This document shows, piece by piece, positions 50,578-57,389 of a stretch of DNA of 64,000 nt (within the stretch, counting starts at the first letter, position 1; every line of letters begins with the position of its first letter). A program made the position numbers and the translations under genes. Location: contig CM049321.1 in assembly GCA_026874595.1 (NCBI GenBank), positions 48,713,297-48,777,296 on the forward strand. The letters are read 5' to 3'. This DNA is from Sipunculus nudus. Taxonomy: Eukaryota; Annelida; Sipuncula; Golfingiida; Sipunculidae. The notes under the pieces are model-generated. The model had not been told where the DNA came from. It made no database searches and worked only from the letters and a program-made list of their open reading frames with translations.

Positions 50578-51525
50578 CATGCTACCATGCATGCAGGGGG
50601 GGGGGACACTCCCAAGGACATCTGTCAAAGAACCTTACAGATTTAACGAGAAATTGTTGGGCAAGGCCTTAAGGGTGTTTACAGGGCTGCTGGTAAGTGT
50701 TAACCTTGAAGGTATCATGATGGACACTACAATAACAATAAATATATATCTTTTACAACATGTACCATACAAACTTTACTATATGTTCAATTTAGCTTAC
50801 GTGGCCTAAATACACATTGCAGTATATAATTCTTTAAACGGTTATTTTTTACATGATTTTGTACAAATCTACTTGTACCTGAAATAACCGAAGGAATATG
50901 GACAGACCTTGACATTACGTTTTGGTAAATTTTACCTTCCCCTCACTATTACACAACCATATGTTTGGCCCGCAGAAACCTGCATTAAAAATCATGTAGC
51001 CCGCCCCGTATATTACAGCTTTTAGCCCGCACCCGCTCCGCCCCATAGTTATTTTTTTACCAACCCCACAACATCAAGAAAAAGTCAACCAAGGGGGGGG
51101 GGGGGGGGCGCGGGGCGGGGCGGGTTCTGGCCCGCGTAGGCCTTTAGCCCGTGTGCCTGCGGGATGATGACAGCTGCTAATTAAAAGCTATTTAGTAAAA
51201 ATATGATAAGCAAAACAAATGTTGCTGTACGAATTCAGAGACACATTTGATATGTCAGATCAGTGTAAAGAGTCCAAAAAGCAAACAAACTGCAGATTTA
51301 TTCTAAAATGCTTGCTTGTTATATTAGGCCGTCCCTTCCATTTGCATCTTCCAAGATCATTGTTAAAAAATGAAAAATATTTAAAAAATTAAGACAAGTA
51401 TCTAAACAATTTTCGGCACATCTATCAATAGAAATCAATGGTTTTCGACACTCACTTTTATTTGGTGCTCCCTCACTCACCCCCAGGAAAGCAGACAGGA
51501 CGCCAAAGACTATAACGGCATTCAT
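21302..51525 (-). CDS. Secreted S1 serine protease homologue (pseudoprotease), 11 exons, 429 aa
   Basis: Exons from the 5' end: 51,456-51,525; 46,992-47,089; 42,281-42,431; 40,534-40,643; 38,519-38,627; 36,719-36,798; 32,896-32,981; 30,395-30,517; 26,729-26,874; 25,474-25,616; 21,302-21,475. They sum to 1,290 nt and every intron phase agrees. Residues 1-20 are a signal peptide. Residues 25-106 and 108-179 are two copies of a four-cysteine module. Residues 181-429 are an S1 domain: CGLMGGG, FISGG, PWVVGI, ECAGAIIHPKWVITSATC, HDIALLELD, RPICLPN, CKYDLGDPLMC, YVLAGVSTF, GFAQIDEHLDWI. The family norms TAAHC and GDSGGPL are altered: His to Thr and Ser to Leu; Asp stays. Activation IVGG is ISGG with Phe before it. 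At least seven N-glycosylation sequons are present. A non-enzymatic secreted role (binding or regulation) is inferred from the family. The acceptor of exon 3 is the least certain junction. Confidence 0.9.
21970..23930. repeat. Duplicate block E, split by a LINE
   Basis: 21,970-22,250 and 23,640-23,930 match block D (16,330-16,870) in order (TGACGTC-type stretches, ATTGGGAA, GCGATTAGGGTCACATA). The LINE at 22,274-23,610 sits between the halves. It lies in intron 10 of the protease homologue. Confidence 0.5.
22274..23610 (+). mobile_element. 5'-truncated LINE with target-site duplication (L1/Tx1-like)
   Basis: Flanked by the 16-bp direct repeat AAGGTTTGAAATTATT at 22,258-22,273 and 23,611-23,626, with an A-rich end after AATAAACTGTG. 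The coding part is the C-terminal end of a reverse transcriptase ORF: RIIFRFIWKKRYNNK, GGLKVIDVKVMQQAL, KICWSIM, then WLNKCPSRRLTSADWY, LLHWKILHNIFPTNVLLY, KCNFCDETDYIEHFFYSC (a C-C-H-C type end) and KHFWLKVES. It lacks endonuclease and catalytic core. A frame change near 22,610, one near 22,850, and a stop near 22,920 break the frame. It lies in intron 10, sense opposite to the host gene. Confidence 0.85.
24060..24465 (+). mobile_element. Possible piggyBac-like fragment
   Basis: GCGTACTTGTACGTCC and GTATGAGTACGTCC subrepeats at 24,087-24,150 resemble piggyBac terminal regions. 24,252-24,405 reads MKRQQNPRRAAFTVEQVLDA then DSDTG and ends at a GTAAGG donor, like the N-terminus of piggyBac-derived transposases (FTVEEAL...DSD). 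No catalytic part is seen. Weak call, in intron 10. Confidence 0.35.
25474..25616 (-). CDS. Protease homologue exon 10
   Basis: Acceptor ATTTACAG, donor AAG|GTAAGA. Codes LLSDEECANATSRPW, GGVICAEASNGGQLCK. These match the LS-EEC and ICA...G...C stretches that precede the catalytic Ser in S1 proteins. Confidence 0.88.
26729..26874 (-). CDS. Protease homologue exon 9: catalytic Asp region
   Basis: Acceptor TTTTCTTATAAG, donor G|GTAAGG. Codes AKHDIALLELDRNFTLKNTL, RPICLPNPDG and CYYAGFGPV. The Asp of DIALL is kept, as are the Pro-Ile-Cys-Leu-Pro and Ala-Gly-Phe-Gly stretches (AGFG replaces the usual GWG). Confidence 0.9.
26925..30010 (-). repeat. Minisatellite of ~52-bp units with 570-bp higher-order repeat
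   Basis: The whole stretch is built of ~52-bp units (GGGATGTTTTATTAGGATAA, AAGAAAATATAAGTTACCGA, AAAGGGAGTGCA on the plus strand). Within it, 570-bp blocks begin at about 27,591, 28,161, 28,731 and 29,301 and are nearly identical (3.4 copies, about 11 units each), while outer units are more diverged. It fills most of intron 8 of the protease homologue. The repeated 77-codon frames inside it are by-products. Confidence 0.92.
30030..30315 (-). mobile_element. MITE family 1, copy 1
   Basis: Inverted relative of 36,345-36,626. It shares ATTTTGATTTTCGTCTTTCA, ATCATATGACATTT, CCGCCCGCCCGCAGAGATTT, and ends AGTGCCTGAGACCCATACC. No coding capacity. It lies about 80 bp from exon 8. Confidence 0.65.
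30395..30517 (-). CDS. Protease homologue exon 8
   Basis: Acceptor TGTGTTTAG, donor GG|GTAGGT. Codes LETNLSSASVFAGHTFEPGA and RQRANITQIYFNPSY, the usual strand pair before the Asp motif, with sequons NLS and NIT. Confidence 0.85.
32290..32715. repeat. Dispersed repeat with CTCCNCCAAGG and AACAGAC ends, copy 1
   Basis: Shares with 40,674-41,045 an end CCTCC(A/G)CCAAGG, CAAAATCCG(T/C)C, and a GCTAACAGAC-rich end with CAGAC repeats. Known in many invertebrate genomes as an anonymous interspersed repeat. Non-coding, in intron 7. Confidence 0.55.
32896..32981 (-). CDS. Protease homologue exon 7: mutated His site
   Basis: Acceptor CTTTCACAG, donor CT|GTAAGA. Codes VGIRLTQTECAGAIIHPKWV then ITSATCGK. 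The cysteine pair around the His loop is kept, but the catalytic His of TAAHC is Thr (TSATC). Confidence 0.9.
33228..33438. repeat. Inverted repeat pair plus adjacent hairpin
   Basis: TGACCC..TGTTGGATGCC at about 33,230-33,252 and its inverted match GGCATCCAACA...GGGGTCACA at 33,355-33,377 enclose about 100 bp. The neighbouring 33,412-33,438 folds as GTGGCTCTGT/ACGGAGCCAC with a 7-nt loop. Fold-back element or MITE, unclassified. Confidence 0.5.
33595..33665. mobile_element. Partial copy of the 1,816-1,981 MITE
   Basis: ATATCAGACCTCGCTTAGA, TTATCGAGGACCCGCTGGTG and TTCTAGGTTACACTAG match the right half of the element at 1,816-1,981 (ATATCACACCTCGCTTCGA, TTATCGAGGTCCCTTTGGTG). Confidence 0.5.
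33890..35600 (+). repeat. ~37-bp minisatellite with 110-bp higher-order array
   Basis: The base unit is about 37 bp (CTCCCTAATTCTATGTATGG, TTCCACAGCTA). From about 34,535 to 35,380 it is organised as eight near-identical 110-bp blocks marked by TTCTGCGGCGGCTCCCTTAT at 34,561, 34,671, 34,781, 34,891, 35,001, 35,111, 35,221 and 35,331. The flanks are single diverged units. It lies in intron 6. Confidence 0.92.
36345..36626 (+). mobile_element. MITE family 1, copy 2
   Basis: Left end ATATGGTTCTCAGGCACTTT, then GCGGGCGGGCGG, TCATATGATCAGG, GAAAATCAAAATAAAATTGT, a G16-18 run, and right end GCAGGCGGGGTCTGAGAA. The terminal inverted repeat is GGTTCTCAGGCAC / G-(T)GCCTGAGAAC across the family. In intron 6, about 90 bp from exon 6. 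Confidence 0.7.
36719..36798 (-). CDS. Protease homologue exon 6: S1 N-terminus
   Basis: Acceptor TGACTGTAG, donor GTG|GTAGGT. Codes CGLMGGGTNFISGGKYVF and EHIPWV. ISGG sits where active S1 enzymes have IVGG after an Arg or Lys; here Phe precedes it, so normal zymogen cleavage is not expected. Confidence 0.85.
36881..36970. repeat. (TA)n tract within a short direct repeat
   Basis: About 40 bp of (TA)n, with TATGAACCCACAAT(A)AATT... on its right similar to 36,848-36,870 on its left, then a (GT)n run. Confidence 0.7.
36971..38518. other. Intron 5 body and flank without recognisable elements
   Basis: AT-rich, no exon with splice signals, no clear transposon. Short open frames here look random. 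Confidence 0.45.
38519..38627 (-). CDS. Protease homologue exon 5: module 2, second half
   Basis: Acceptor ATCTTTCAG, donor G|GTGAGT. Codes KNMTELVTAFEGYKAGAGP ... DDCYG, parallel to exon 3 (NMT, GP, final Cys plus aromatic). Confidence 0.88.
39620..40290. repeat. Diverged ~150-bp tandem repeat in intron 4
   Basis: Four weak units marked by GTCTAGA(T/C) (about 39,729, 39,890, 40,013, 40,180), each preceded by ...CATG/CGTGAAAA and followed by TCATCA and TGCATA stretches. Old array; no coding sense. Confidence 0.5.
40534..40643 (-). CDS. Protease homologue exon 4: module 2, first half
   Basis: Acceptor AATTACAG, donor AAG|GTTGGT. Codes C-x12-CLFGLWADAGC then GLKSPSLGK, matching exon 2 in Cys, Trp, Gly-Cys and Pro-x-Gly positions. 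Confidence 0.88.
40674..41045. repeat. Dispersed repeat with CTCCNCCAAGG and AACAGAC ends, copy 2
   Basis: Same family and orientation as 32,290-32,715: CAGACCTCCGCCAAGG at the left, CATCAAAATCCGCCCATAGC, then GCTAACAGACAGAGAGACAA. In intron 3. Confidence 0.55.
41222..41571 (+). mobile_element. GGCGTCAATA element, copy 1 (MITE-like)
   Basis: Starts GGGGGGCGTCAATAATAG and ends AAAAGTAACGCCACTG, so the termini are inverted. Inside are a CCCCC run, ACTATTCAGAGAGTA, GCGAATGAAATATATTA, TAGACTTTGGTTCCATATAT and a (TA)n tract. Related copies are at 45,290-45,665, 46,620-46,952 and 56,540-57,010. Confidence 0.6.
41940..42105 (+). mobile_element. SINE-like repeat, copy 1
   Basis: Shares CCCGCAGGTGCG, GGGCCTGG, ACCAGGAT, TACT(A)CTG and GTCACGTGGTCCGA...TGGAA with 43,290-43,580. 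Short, non-coding. In intron 3. Confidence 0.5.
42281..42431 (-). CDS. Protease homologue exon 3: module 1, second half
   Basis: Codes EEWRNMTIHDMKKEM ... GWTVKTGPDAGTEYMTMCFNITG, donor G|GTGAGT (phase 1). Contains sequons NMT and NIT. The acceptor is placed at TTTGATAG|GCC; CCAAG|ACA six bases downstream would also keep the frame and drop two residues. Confidence 0.8.
42485..43116 (+). repeat. 316-bp near-exact tandem duplication
   Basis: 42,485-42,800 and 42,801-43,116 differ at only a few positions (for example GTGGCAG versus GTGACAG). Each carries GGGGACCCGTTGGGTCCTG and an AATAAAGC box near its end. The array begins 54 bp upstream of the exon 3 acceptor of the protease homologue (intron 2). 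Confidence 0.92.
43285..43580 (+). mobile_element. SINE-like repeat, copy 2
   Basis: A box-B-like GATCGAATTTCAGCC lies near 43,302, then GGTGAGCGCTCTGCAGG, CCCGCAGGTGCG, CTGGGCCTAGTTAAACCAGG and ATATGAAATGAGAG. The last two match, in inverse, the copies at 53,140-53,345 and 58,825-59,035. Likely tRNA-derived. Confidence 0.55.
45008..45759. mobile_element. Non-autonomous hAT-like element with 8-bp target duplication
   Basis: Left end CAGTGATGTTGTCGAGTTCA, right end TGGACTCGCATCACTG, which are inverted repeats. The flanks are CATAATGC (45,000-45,007) and CATAATAC (45,760-45,767), 7 of 8 identical, the hAT hallmark length. Subterminal GAGTCC/AAGTCC motifs repeat many times at 45,030-45,160. There is no transposase. 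The GGCGTCAATA element at 45,290-45,665 is nested inside. In intron 2. Confidence 0.75.
45290..45665 (+). mobile_element. GGCGTCAATA element, copy 2, nested in hAT-like element
   Basis: CGACGTCAATTTAGGGGG, C-run with (CA)n, GGCAAGGGGGG, ACTATTCAGAGAATA, GTGAATGAAATATATCA, TAGACTTTGGTTCCATATAT and a 40-bp (TA)n tract, in the order of copy 1. Confidence 0.6.
46620..46952 (-). mobile_element. GGCGTCAATA element, copy 3 (inverted)
   Basis: Reverse orientation: ATGGAACTAAAGTCTAAAAT, ATATTTCATTCCCAATATAT, CTGAATATCAGGGGGGATGA, C-run with (CA)n and TATTGACGCCATTGG. It ends about 40 bp from exon 2 of the protease homologue. Confidence 0.55.
46992..47089 (-). CDS. Protease homologue exon 2: module 1, first half
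   Basis: Acceptor TTTTTTACAG and donor GGG|GTAAAC (phase 1 to 0). Codes C-x8-CLLNKWLYTGC with a Pro-Gly end, the same pattern as exon 4. Confidence 0.88.
47513..48003. mobile_element. MITE with AGCCCCATTTACACG ends
   Basis: AGCCCCATTTACACG (47,513-47,527) and CGTGTTAATGGGGCT (47,989-48,003) are inverted repeats with one mismatch. The interior is GC-richer than its surroundings, with many TAGCGC/GCGCTA and CTAGATT palindromes. No coding sequence. In intron 1. Confidence 0.7.
48004..49590. other. Intron 1 stretch without recognisable elements
   Basis: No exon or transposon end was identified; a TAATTA/AATTAC-rich patch at 49,130-49,290 resembles terminal parts of small AT-rich MITEs but has no clear borders. 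Confidence 0.4.
49600..51165. mobile_element. Probable hAT-type non-autonomous element with CCCGCACCCGC subrepeats
   Basis: CCGCACCCGCCCCGCA-type subrepeats cluster at both ends (49,625-49,775 and 50,965-51,160) around an AT-rich, non-coding centre with a (TA)n tract at 50,522-50,574. GC-rich subterminal arrays of this kind occur in hAT derivatives. Exact ends and target duplication were not found. Confidence 0.45.
50522..50574. repeat. (TA)n microsatellite
   Basis: About 50 bp of TA repeat. Confidence 0.95.
51456..51525 (-). CDS. Protease homologue exon 1: signal peptide
   Basis: Codes MNAVIVFGVLSAFLGVSEGA then PNK, a typical signal peptide with cleavage near residues 19-20. The donor is A|GTGAGT (phase 1). 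A TTTCAG|GTTCC acceptor ends at 51,536, ten bases before the ATG, so an untranslated first exon probably lies further upstream. Confidence 0.85.
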
Positions 51526-51999
51526 GTTGAGGAACCTGAAATTGAACTGAAGGATAATCAGAAGACGTTATATTTATATTAGCGTGATATTTATGCATGA
51601 CTTCTCATTTCCCATGTGGTGGGCATGCCGGTCATGGCTGGATTCCATCTTTGAATAGAACGTTAACATTTAAAATTATGTATTCATGTTTGTGGTAACC
51701 ATGGCCTTTTCCCCAAGCGTTACCCGTGCATGACTTGTGCGCGCCTGACTTCCAAACCATCTATAACAAGCAACGATGTAAAAGGTTCTCATTAATGAAA
51801 TATACCAATATTCATGATTTTGTGGTGTGTTTTAAAACAAAGAATCACGAATCTTCAGTATTGCAGAACGTAAAAAGGCATTTCTGCAAGGAAATAATCG
51901 ACTTATCCCATTTTGTTATGATAAATATGTTAGAACGGGTGCGTTATAAGATTAAAAAGGATATTACTGACAGGTCGGGCAGCCAGAAAACGTAAACAA

Positions 52000-52412
52000 T
52001 CGATATGAACTACTGATCGAAATCAATTAAATATCATAGTAAAATGTGACTAGTCAACATGAACTACAGATCGAAATCAATGAGATATCATAGAAAAATG
52101 TGACTAGTCAACATGAACTACAGATCGAAATCAATGAGATATCATAGAAAAATGTTACTAGTCAACATAAACTACAGATTGAAATCAATGAGATATCATA
52201 GAAAAATATGACTTGACAATATGAACTACAGAATGAAATCAATCAGATATCATAGAAGAATGTGACTAGTCAACATGAACTACAGATCGAAAGCATTGAG
52301 ATATCATAGAAAAAGGTGACTTGTCCATATGAACTACAGAATGAAATCAATGAGATATCATAGAAAAATGCGACTAGTTGATATGAACTACAGATCGAAA
52401 TCAATGAGATGA
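52000..52412 (+). repeat. 54-bp minisatellite upstream of the protease homologue
   Basis: About 7.6 units of 54 bp (CATGAACTACAGATCGAAAT, CAATGAGATATCATAGAAAA, ATGTGACTAGTCAA), diverged a few percent to 15 percent from each other. The array begins about 475 bp upstream of the coding start at 51,525. Confidence 0.92.
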
Positions 52413-53139
52413 CAGTTCGGTATTACTGTAGTTTTCTTACTTAGCCATAAACACGGTGTTGATGAATAGCACATTGCACATAACTGGTAAATCACACCAG
52501 TGTTCACACCTGTTCCTTTGTTATGCTCTGCCTGTCATCTTTGTCGCTCTCTCGACCTGTGTCAGAAGTTACATACCAACGTGTTAAGGTAGCGGTTTTT
52601 GTGCGTTGATGCATGGTCACCTTGAACTTTCTTCCGAGCACCAACGTGACATGCCGAGGGTTGCGGGCTCTCACTTAACCTTCCCGGGTCCATTTGTCTG
52701 CCCTTGAATGACTATTTGCCCAAACCAGCGGAGTCGATTTGTCTTCCAAAGAAAACGTGACACTGGTGGGTGCATTTATGTGATAGGTCGAAAAGAAAAC
52801 ACAGATTGAAACGAAATCATATAACGACACATCACCTGGTCCACTGTCAAGCACGGTTAATTATTGCCTGCGACTCAAGGGCAGGACGAACAGCCGTATG
52901 GTCCCGCAATTAACTATATTATACATTATGTTCCTGGTCTCTATTTATTGCTTTAGGTTTTAATACGCCGCAAAATCAAGGATACAATACTCACCCATAC
53001 AGACCCCCATATGTACACTCCTGTTAAAATGTATGATTTTGTTGCTTTTGGTCCGATTTTTCATGCTTAATAAGTATAATAACTTTAATACTTAGGTTAG
53101 TATACATCTAAGAATTCCATTCCGTTTTCAGGCTACATC

Positions 53140-53345
53140 TTGGGCAGCTGCAGAATCTTCCTCTCATTTTATATCCTGGGTTAACCAGGCCCGGTGAACT
53201 CTGAACCTGCTGGTCCTGGGTGTGTAATCGTCCCCATAGCCGATTCACACCAACGAGGAATCCCCGAAAAGAAATGAAACACCGCCGTGGGCCACAGCCG
53301 TCAAATGCGCCCTTCAGAGCGCTCACCATGGGTTGGGCTGAAATA
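53140..53345 (-). mobile_element. SINE-like repeat, copy 3 (in P)
   Basis: Inverse of the family at 43,285-43,580: GGTGAGCGCTCTGAAGGGCG, GTTTCATTTC, GGGCCTGGTTAACCCAGGAT and ATAAAATGAGAGGAAG when read on the minus strand. The P and Q copies derive from one insertion that was duplicated. Confidence 0.55.
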
Positions 53346-55285
53346 TCACGTGACCTTTATTATATCGTTATATTTCATTAAAATTCCTCATTCCATGGGA
53401 ATTTCATGATGAAAATTGTAAACATACAAAATCTTAAAGCCAATAACCATGATAATCTAAAGAACCATGTTGCAATCATTTCTCTCATCTGCTGTTTCAT
53501 GGTAAACAGATGGTCATGGTCAGGGTTTTTCACATTTCCATTTTTTCAGATTTAGTTTCCATTCAGTACGATTTTTATAAAGAAGGCATCATTTTAAACT
53601 GCTTATAATCATATAAATTTATGAAAATATATTGCCCATTTCCTTGCAGTTTCAAGGTCTATAAAAAAGGTCAAGCTTATGGCTTTTAGCGGTTTTTTTT
53701 ACAAAGACTACGTATCCCTCGTCAGTAGTATTTTTTTGTGTAAACTTTTCTAAGGTCCATGTCATAATACATAATCAAGGTTACTAAAGGTCAATGCAAT
53801 GAGCTGATAGTTCAGGGTCAACCATCAGCTTATACCTACCTTGAAAACAGGAAACTGCATGTCTATGGTCAAGTCTTGGGAACTGTAAAACATGTATTGC
53901 TATTTGTCTCTCAAGAAGATTAATGTCAAATATCATTTAGTGCAAAATGGAAGACTATTTTACAGTTTTCATTATTTATCCTGCAAAACAGTTTACATAT
54001 GTATATAATAAAATCAATTAAAACCACTCTTATAGATGATTAATTATTTGTAATTAGCTCAACATAATATTATTAACGAGAATTAAATATAATTAAATAT
54101 CATCATCAAAATCTTCATCAACGTTTTCATCCCCTGTCCTGAATAAAATCTTAATCGTATAATTTTCATAATTTTCCACATATGTAACACGGAAATAAAT
54201 ATATAAACTGTGTAAAGAATGCTATTAATTACAAGCACAATTTTTACGAGATGAATTACATTTTTAAGGCTAAAACGGACAGGTTCTTTAACTTTGGGAC
54301 ATAACCATATATGTGTCAGGCTAGAAATGTCTCAAACGAGCTACCAAGCATACAAACAAGCATAGTAATTTGTAAAGCATCCATGTGTTATAGGTATTAA
54401 TCCATCTATTAAGTATTGAGAGATTAGAGCTTTACATGGATCATTTCATGACATTACCTGATCACAGTGAAATTGTTACATCTGACATAAGTAAAGAATT
54501 TGTTTGGTTCTTTTTTTTCATATTTTTTTTATTTATTTTCTGTGTTGTTTAAAGACTGGTCTAGAAATGAAGGATACGTGTATATTATTTTGATTTTGTA
54601 ATCCATTAATGCTAAATGATTTTTCAACTAACCTAATCATGTTGTAGCTTTCTGAGTGGCAACAAGTATGTTTTGCTCATGTAATATTTGTCTCGTTGAA
54701 TCACGGGTGTCTAAGGTAATTTCAGCATCTGGTTGTCAGTGTTACAAACAGTAACACGTTTGAAAATTCTCCTGTCAAAACCAAAACTAGTTCTGTGTGA
54801 CCTACTTTTAAGAGTAAAATGTAATATTTTCGTTTTTAATTGATATCCTAATGTTACATTTTACGAATCCCTGTCATGTAATCCTATTATTTTCTATATG
54901 GGTTTTCCAATGCATTGGCTCGCCATTGTTAAGTTTAACAAATAACTGTTAAGTGATTACAGTTTCCGAAGGGACCATGATATTATTTAAAATCAGTCTG
55001 GTATGCAGAAGTCACACAGTTCGCAAATCGTCAATCTGGCTGAACGTTTGGTTTGCTTGAATAAGGGTACCCAGCAGCTTAACAATAACAACATACCATG
55101 TTGTTGATTAAATATAACATACAAATAATCGATACAATGGATAATGAGTCAGGACGGATTGTGATTTCCAATCTAATGGTAATTTATTATAGGATGATCC
55201 AAAATGGACCATATATGACACAATGACGTAATCTTTTTAATTGAGATTAAAATTGAATAATAAAAGAAAATTAAATGAAAATGTT

Positions 55286-55635
55286 AGTAGACCCTCGATT
55301 TGTTTTGTATTTTTCCCCGTTCATTCGTTTTTCTGAAATTTAAATTGAGAAACCGAAATTTATATCTTTTTACCGAAACGTACAAATAGGACAATCGGAT
55401 AATGTATTGTTTCCCAAATCACCGAATTAAATCGACTGCGAGGACAACTTGCTCAGTAGCGTTTATTCGCCCAGGAAGAAAAACAAATGACCCAATCAGC
55501 TCATCAGCTAAATTCGAACTTAACTATAGGAATAGTAGAAATATTGAAAAAAATAGTGTTCGTCGCATATCGGAAACCTCGCATATCCGAACAAATTCTA
55601 TGTCAACTTTTTGGACATTCGAGGTTCTATTATAG
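55286..55635. mobile_element. Pogo-like MITE in P
   Basis: Ends AGTAGACCCTCGATTTG and TTCGAGGTTCTATTATAG are inverted; inside are ACCGAAA and CATATCCGAAC subrepeats as in the pogo-like element at 17,452. The homologue in Q is 62,595-62,951. Confidence 0.55.
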
Positions 55636-55704
55636 TCCTTTTATGAAGCAGGTTAATCATTGGATCATGGGGCAATTGGAAATGGTGAGTTTACCTTGCC
55701 TTAA

Positions 55705-55707
<3 letters not shown>

Positions 55708-55762
<55 letters not shown>
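55708..55762. repeat. (TA)n microsatellite at the border of P
   Basis: About 54 bp of TA, exactly where similarity to Q stops. Confidence 0.9.
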
Positions 55763-55763
<1 letters not shown>

Positions 55764-55861
55764 CCTGCTGTGTAATACAGTTAAAAATAATTATACTTAA
55801 GAAGTATGACAGGAGCTTGACGTAAATGGCGATTTAGAAAAAAATCTTTTAATGGCAAAAA

Positions 55862-56140
55862 AAGGTATGGTTTTTAGGTACTTTTTTTCAGAAATCATTG
55901 CGAGCAGGCGATTTCTTTTACCTTGTTTTGTATGTTTCGATAAAAAAAAAATCATATGATCAGGAAAACAATAATAATAACAGAATTTTGGGCTAAACAG
56001 GTAAAAGCACTACAAAACAAAGGAAATCTCATTACAATTGTATTAATTTATCTTCTGGAAAGATGAAAATCAAAAATAACATATTTTGTAGGGGGGGGGG
56101 GGTTAAATTGAGGCAGGCGGTGCCTGAGAACTATACCCCT
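55862..56140 (+). mobile_element. MITE family 1, copy 3
   Basis: GGTATGGTTTTTAGGTACTT, TTTTCAGAAATCATTGCGAG, TCATATGATCAGG, GATGAAAATCAAAAATAAC, G-run, and the right end GCGGTGCCTGAGAACTATACC. Same order and orientation as 36,345-36,626. Confidence 0.7.
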
Positions 56141-56505
56141 TTAATTGGCCTTGGGGTATCTTTTGAAATGAAAATAATTTCCTACATCAACATGGGTACA
56201 AGGCAATTGCGACACAAAATTAATTTCTATGTTTTCATTTTTAGTTTTTATTTGACTTGTAAACTTTTAACTGACTTGTACCTGACTGACATCTTGTACC
56301 TGAAAACAATCTGCATAATGGTTTAGAAATGTTATTAAACGCTCTGTTTCTTTGATACGGTCTACTCTGGCTATTCAATATCTCTGCTTTGATGAACTCG
56401 GGTCCGTCTTGAATGAAGGGATACACGTCTAGTTTGTAACCTTGACCTTTTACCAAGCATTCCACGTGACGGCGCATGGAACGTTAACTACACTTTTCCG
56501 GTTCC

Positions 56506-57010
56506 TTGCGTCTTTCAGGAGGTAGTGACCTATTTTTCTGTTATTCTTATCTTTCAATCAATGTATAGGGAGAAAAATATTACCATCCCTCACTTCTTGG
56601 CAAGGGGGGATGGTCAAAGGGATCATACCCCGCTTTCCGGAGATTTTACATATTGCAAATGAAATACATTATAACAATAAATTATGGCCTTTGGTTACAT
56701 TTATGGGATTACTATGAGATATATTCAATCTGAACCCGGTAAAAAATTAATTGCGTCTTCCAGGAGGCAGTGACCTATTTTTCTGTTAATCTTCTGTTCC
56801 AGTCAGGGGGGTCAATGTATAGGGAGAAAAATATCACCATCCCTCACTTCTTGGCAAGGGGGGATGGTCAAAGTGATCATACCCCGCTATCCAGAGATTT
56901 TACATATTGCAAATGAAATACATTATTAAAATAAATTATGGCCTTTGGTTACATTTATGGGATTACTATGAGATATATTCAATCTGAACCCGGTTAAAAA
57001 TTAATTTCCT
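56506..57010 (+). repeat. ~250-bp tandem duplication of a GGCGTCAATA-family piece
   Basis: Two copies (about 56,506-56,755 and 56,756-57,005) sharing CAGGAGG(T/C)AGTGACCTATTT, CATCCCTCACTTCTTGGCAA, GATCATACCCCGCT, TTTACATATTGCAAATGAAA and TCAATCTGAACCCGGT. The GGCAAGGGGGGATGGTCAAA and GCAAATGAAATACATTA stretches link it to the elements at 41,222 and 45,290. Confidence 0.85.
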
Positions 57011-57091
57011 TTTTTTTAACGTTACACTTTAATGTAATATATTTAATATATATAATGTAATATATGTATAGATTAAAGGGAAAATACGGGC

Positions 57092-57095
<4 letters not shown>

Positions 57096-57130
<35 letters not shown>
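57096..57130. repeat. (TA)n microsatellite
   Basis: About 35 bp of TA repeat after the tandem duplication. Confidence 0.9.
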
Positions 57131-57131
<1 letters not shown>

Positions 57132-57389
57132 CCAGGGCCGCGCATTCAACATGTTGTTTTATTATGGGGTTCCAGACACAAATCCACAGATTTATACATT
57201 CATGAGGAGATATACATTACATGCTCACATTTATGTTGTATTATATGAAAGTAAAATGTATATTAAATAATGACTTAAACATATAAATACATAGCTGGCC
57301 TGAATATGACATAAATATAAACATATAGAATAAAGAAAATAGAAAACATCAGTGGCGTGTCTTAAATCATATGAAAGTTTATTAAGTTG

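Larger units (their letters stand above)
52745..55706. repeat. Segmental duplicate P
   Basis: Collinear with 58,355-63,026. Anchors: AACGTGACA(C/T), GCCTGCGACTCAAGGGCAGG, the SINE, TTCATGATGAAAATT, TTCAAGGTCTATAAAAAAGG, GTCAACCATCAGCTTATA, TCATGTAATCCTATT, and ATTGGATCATGGGGCAATTG. No gene; similarity looks around 85-90 percent by eye. It ends where a (TA)n tract begins. Confidence 0.85.

Noticed and set aside
52000-52412. CRISPR-like direct repeats
   Set aside because: Units are contiguous 54-bp minisatellite copies without unique spacers, in eukaryotic DNA.
53108-53329. 73-codon minus-strand frame
   Set aside because: Lies inside the SINE-like repeat.
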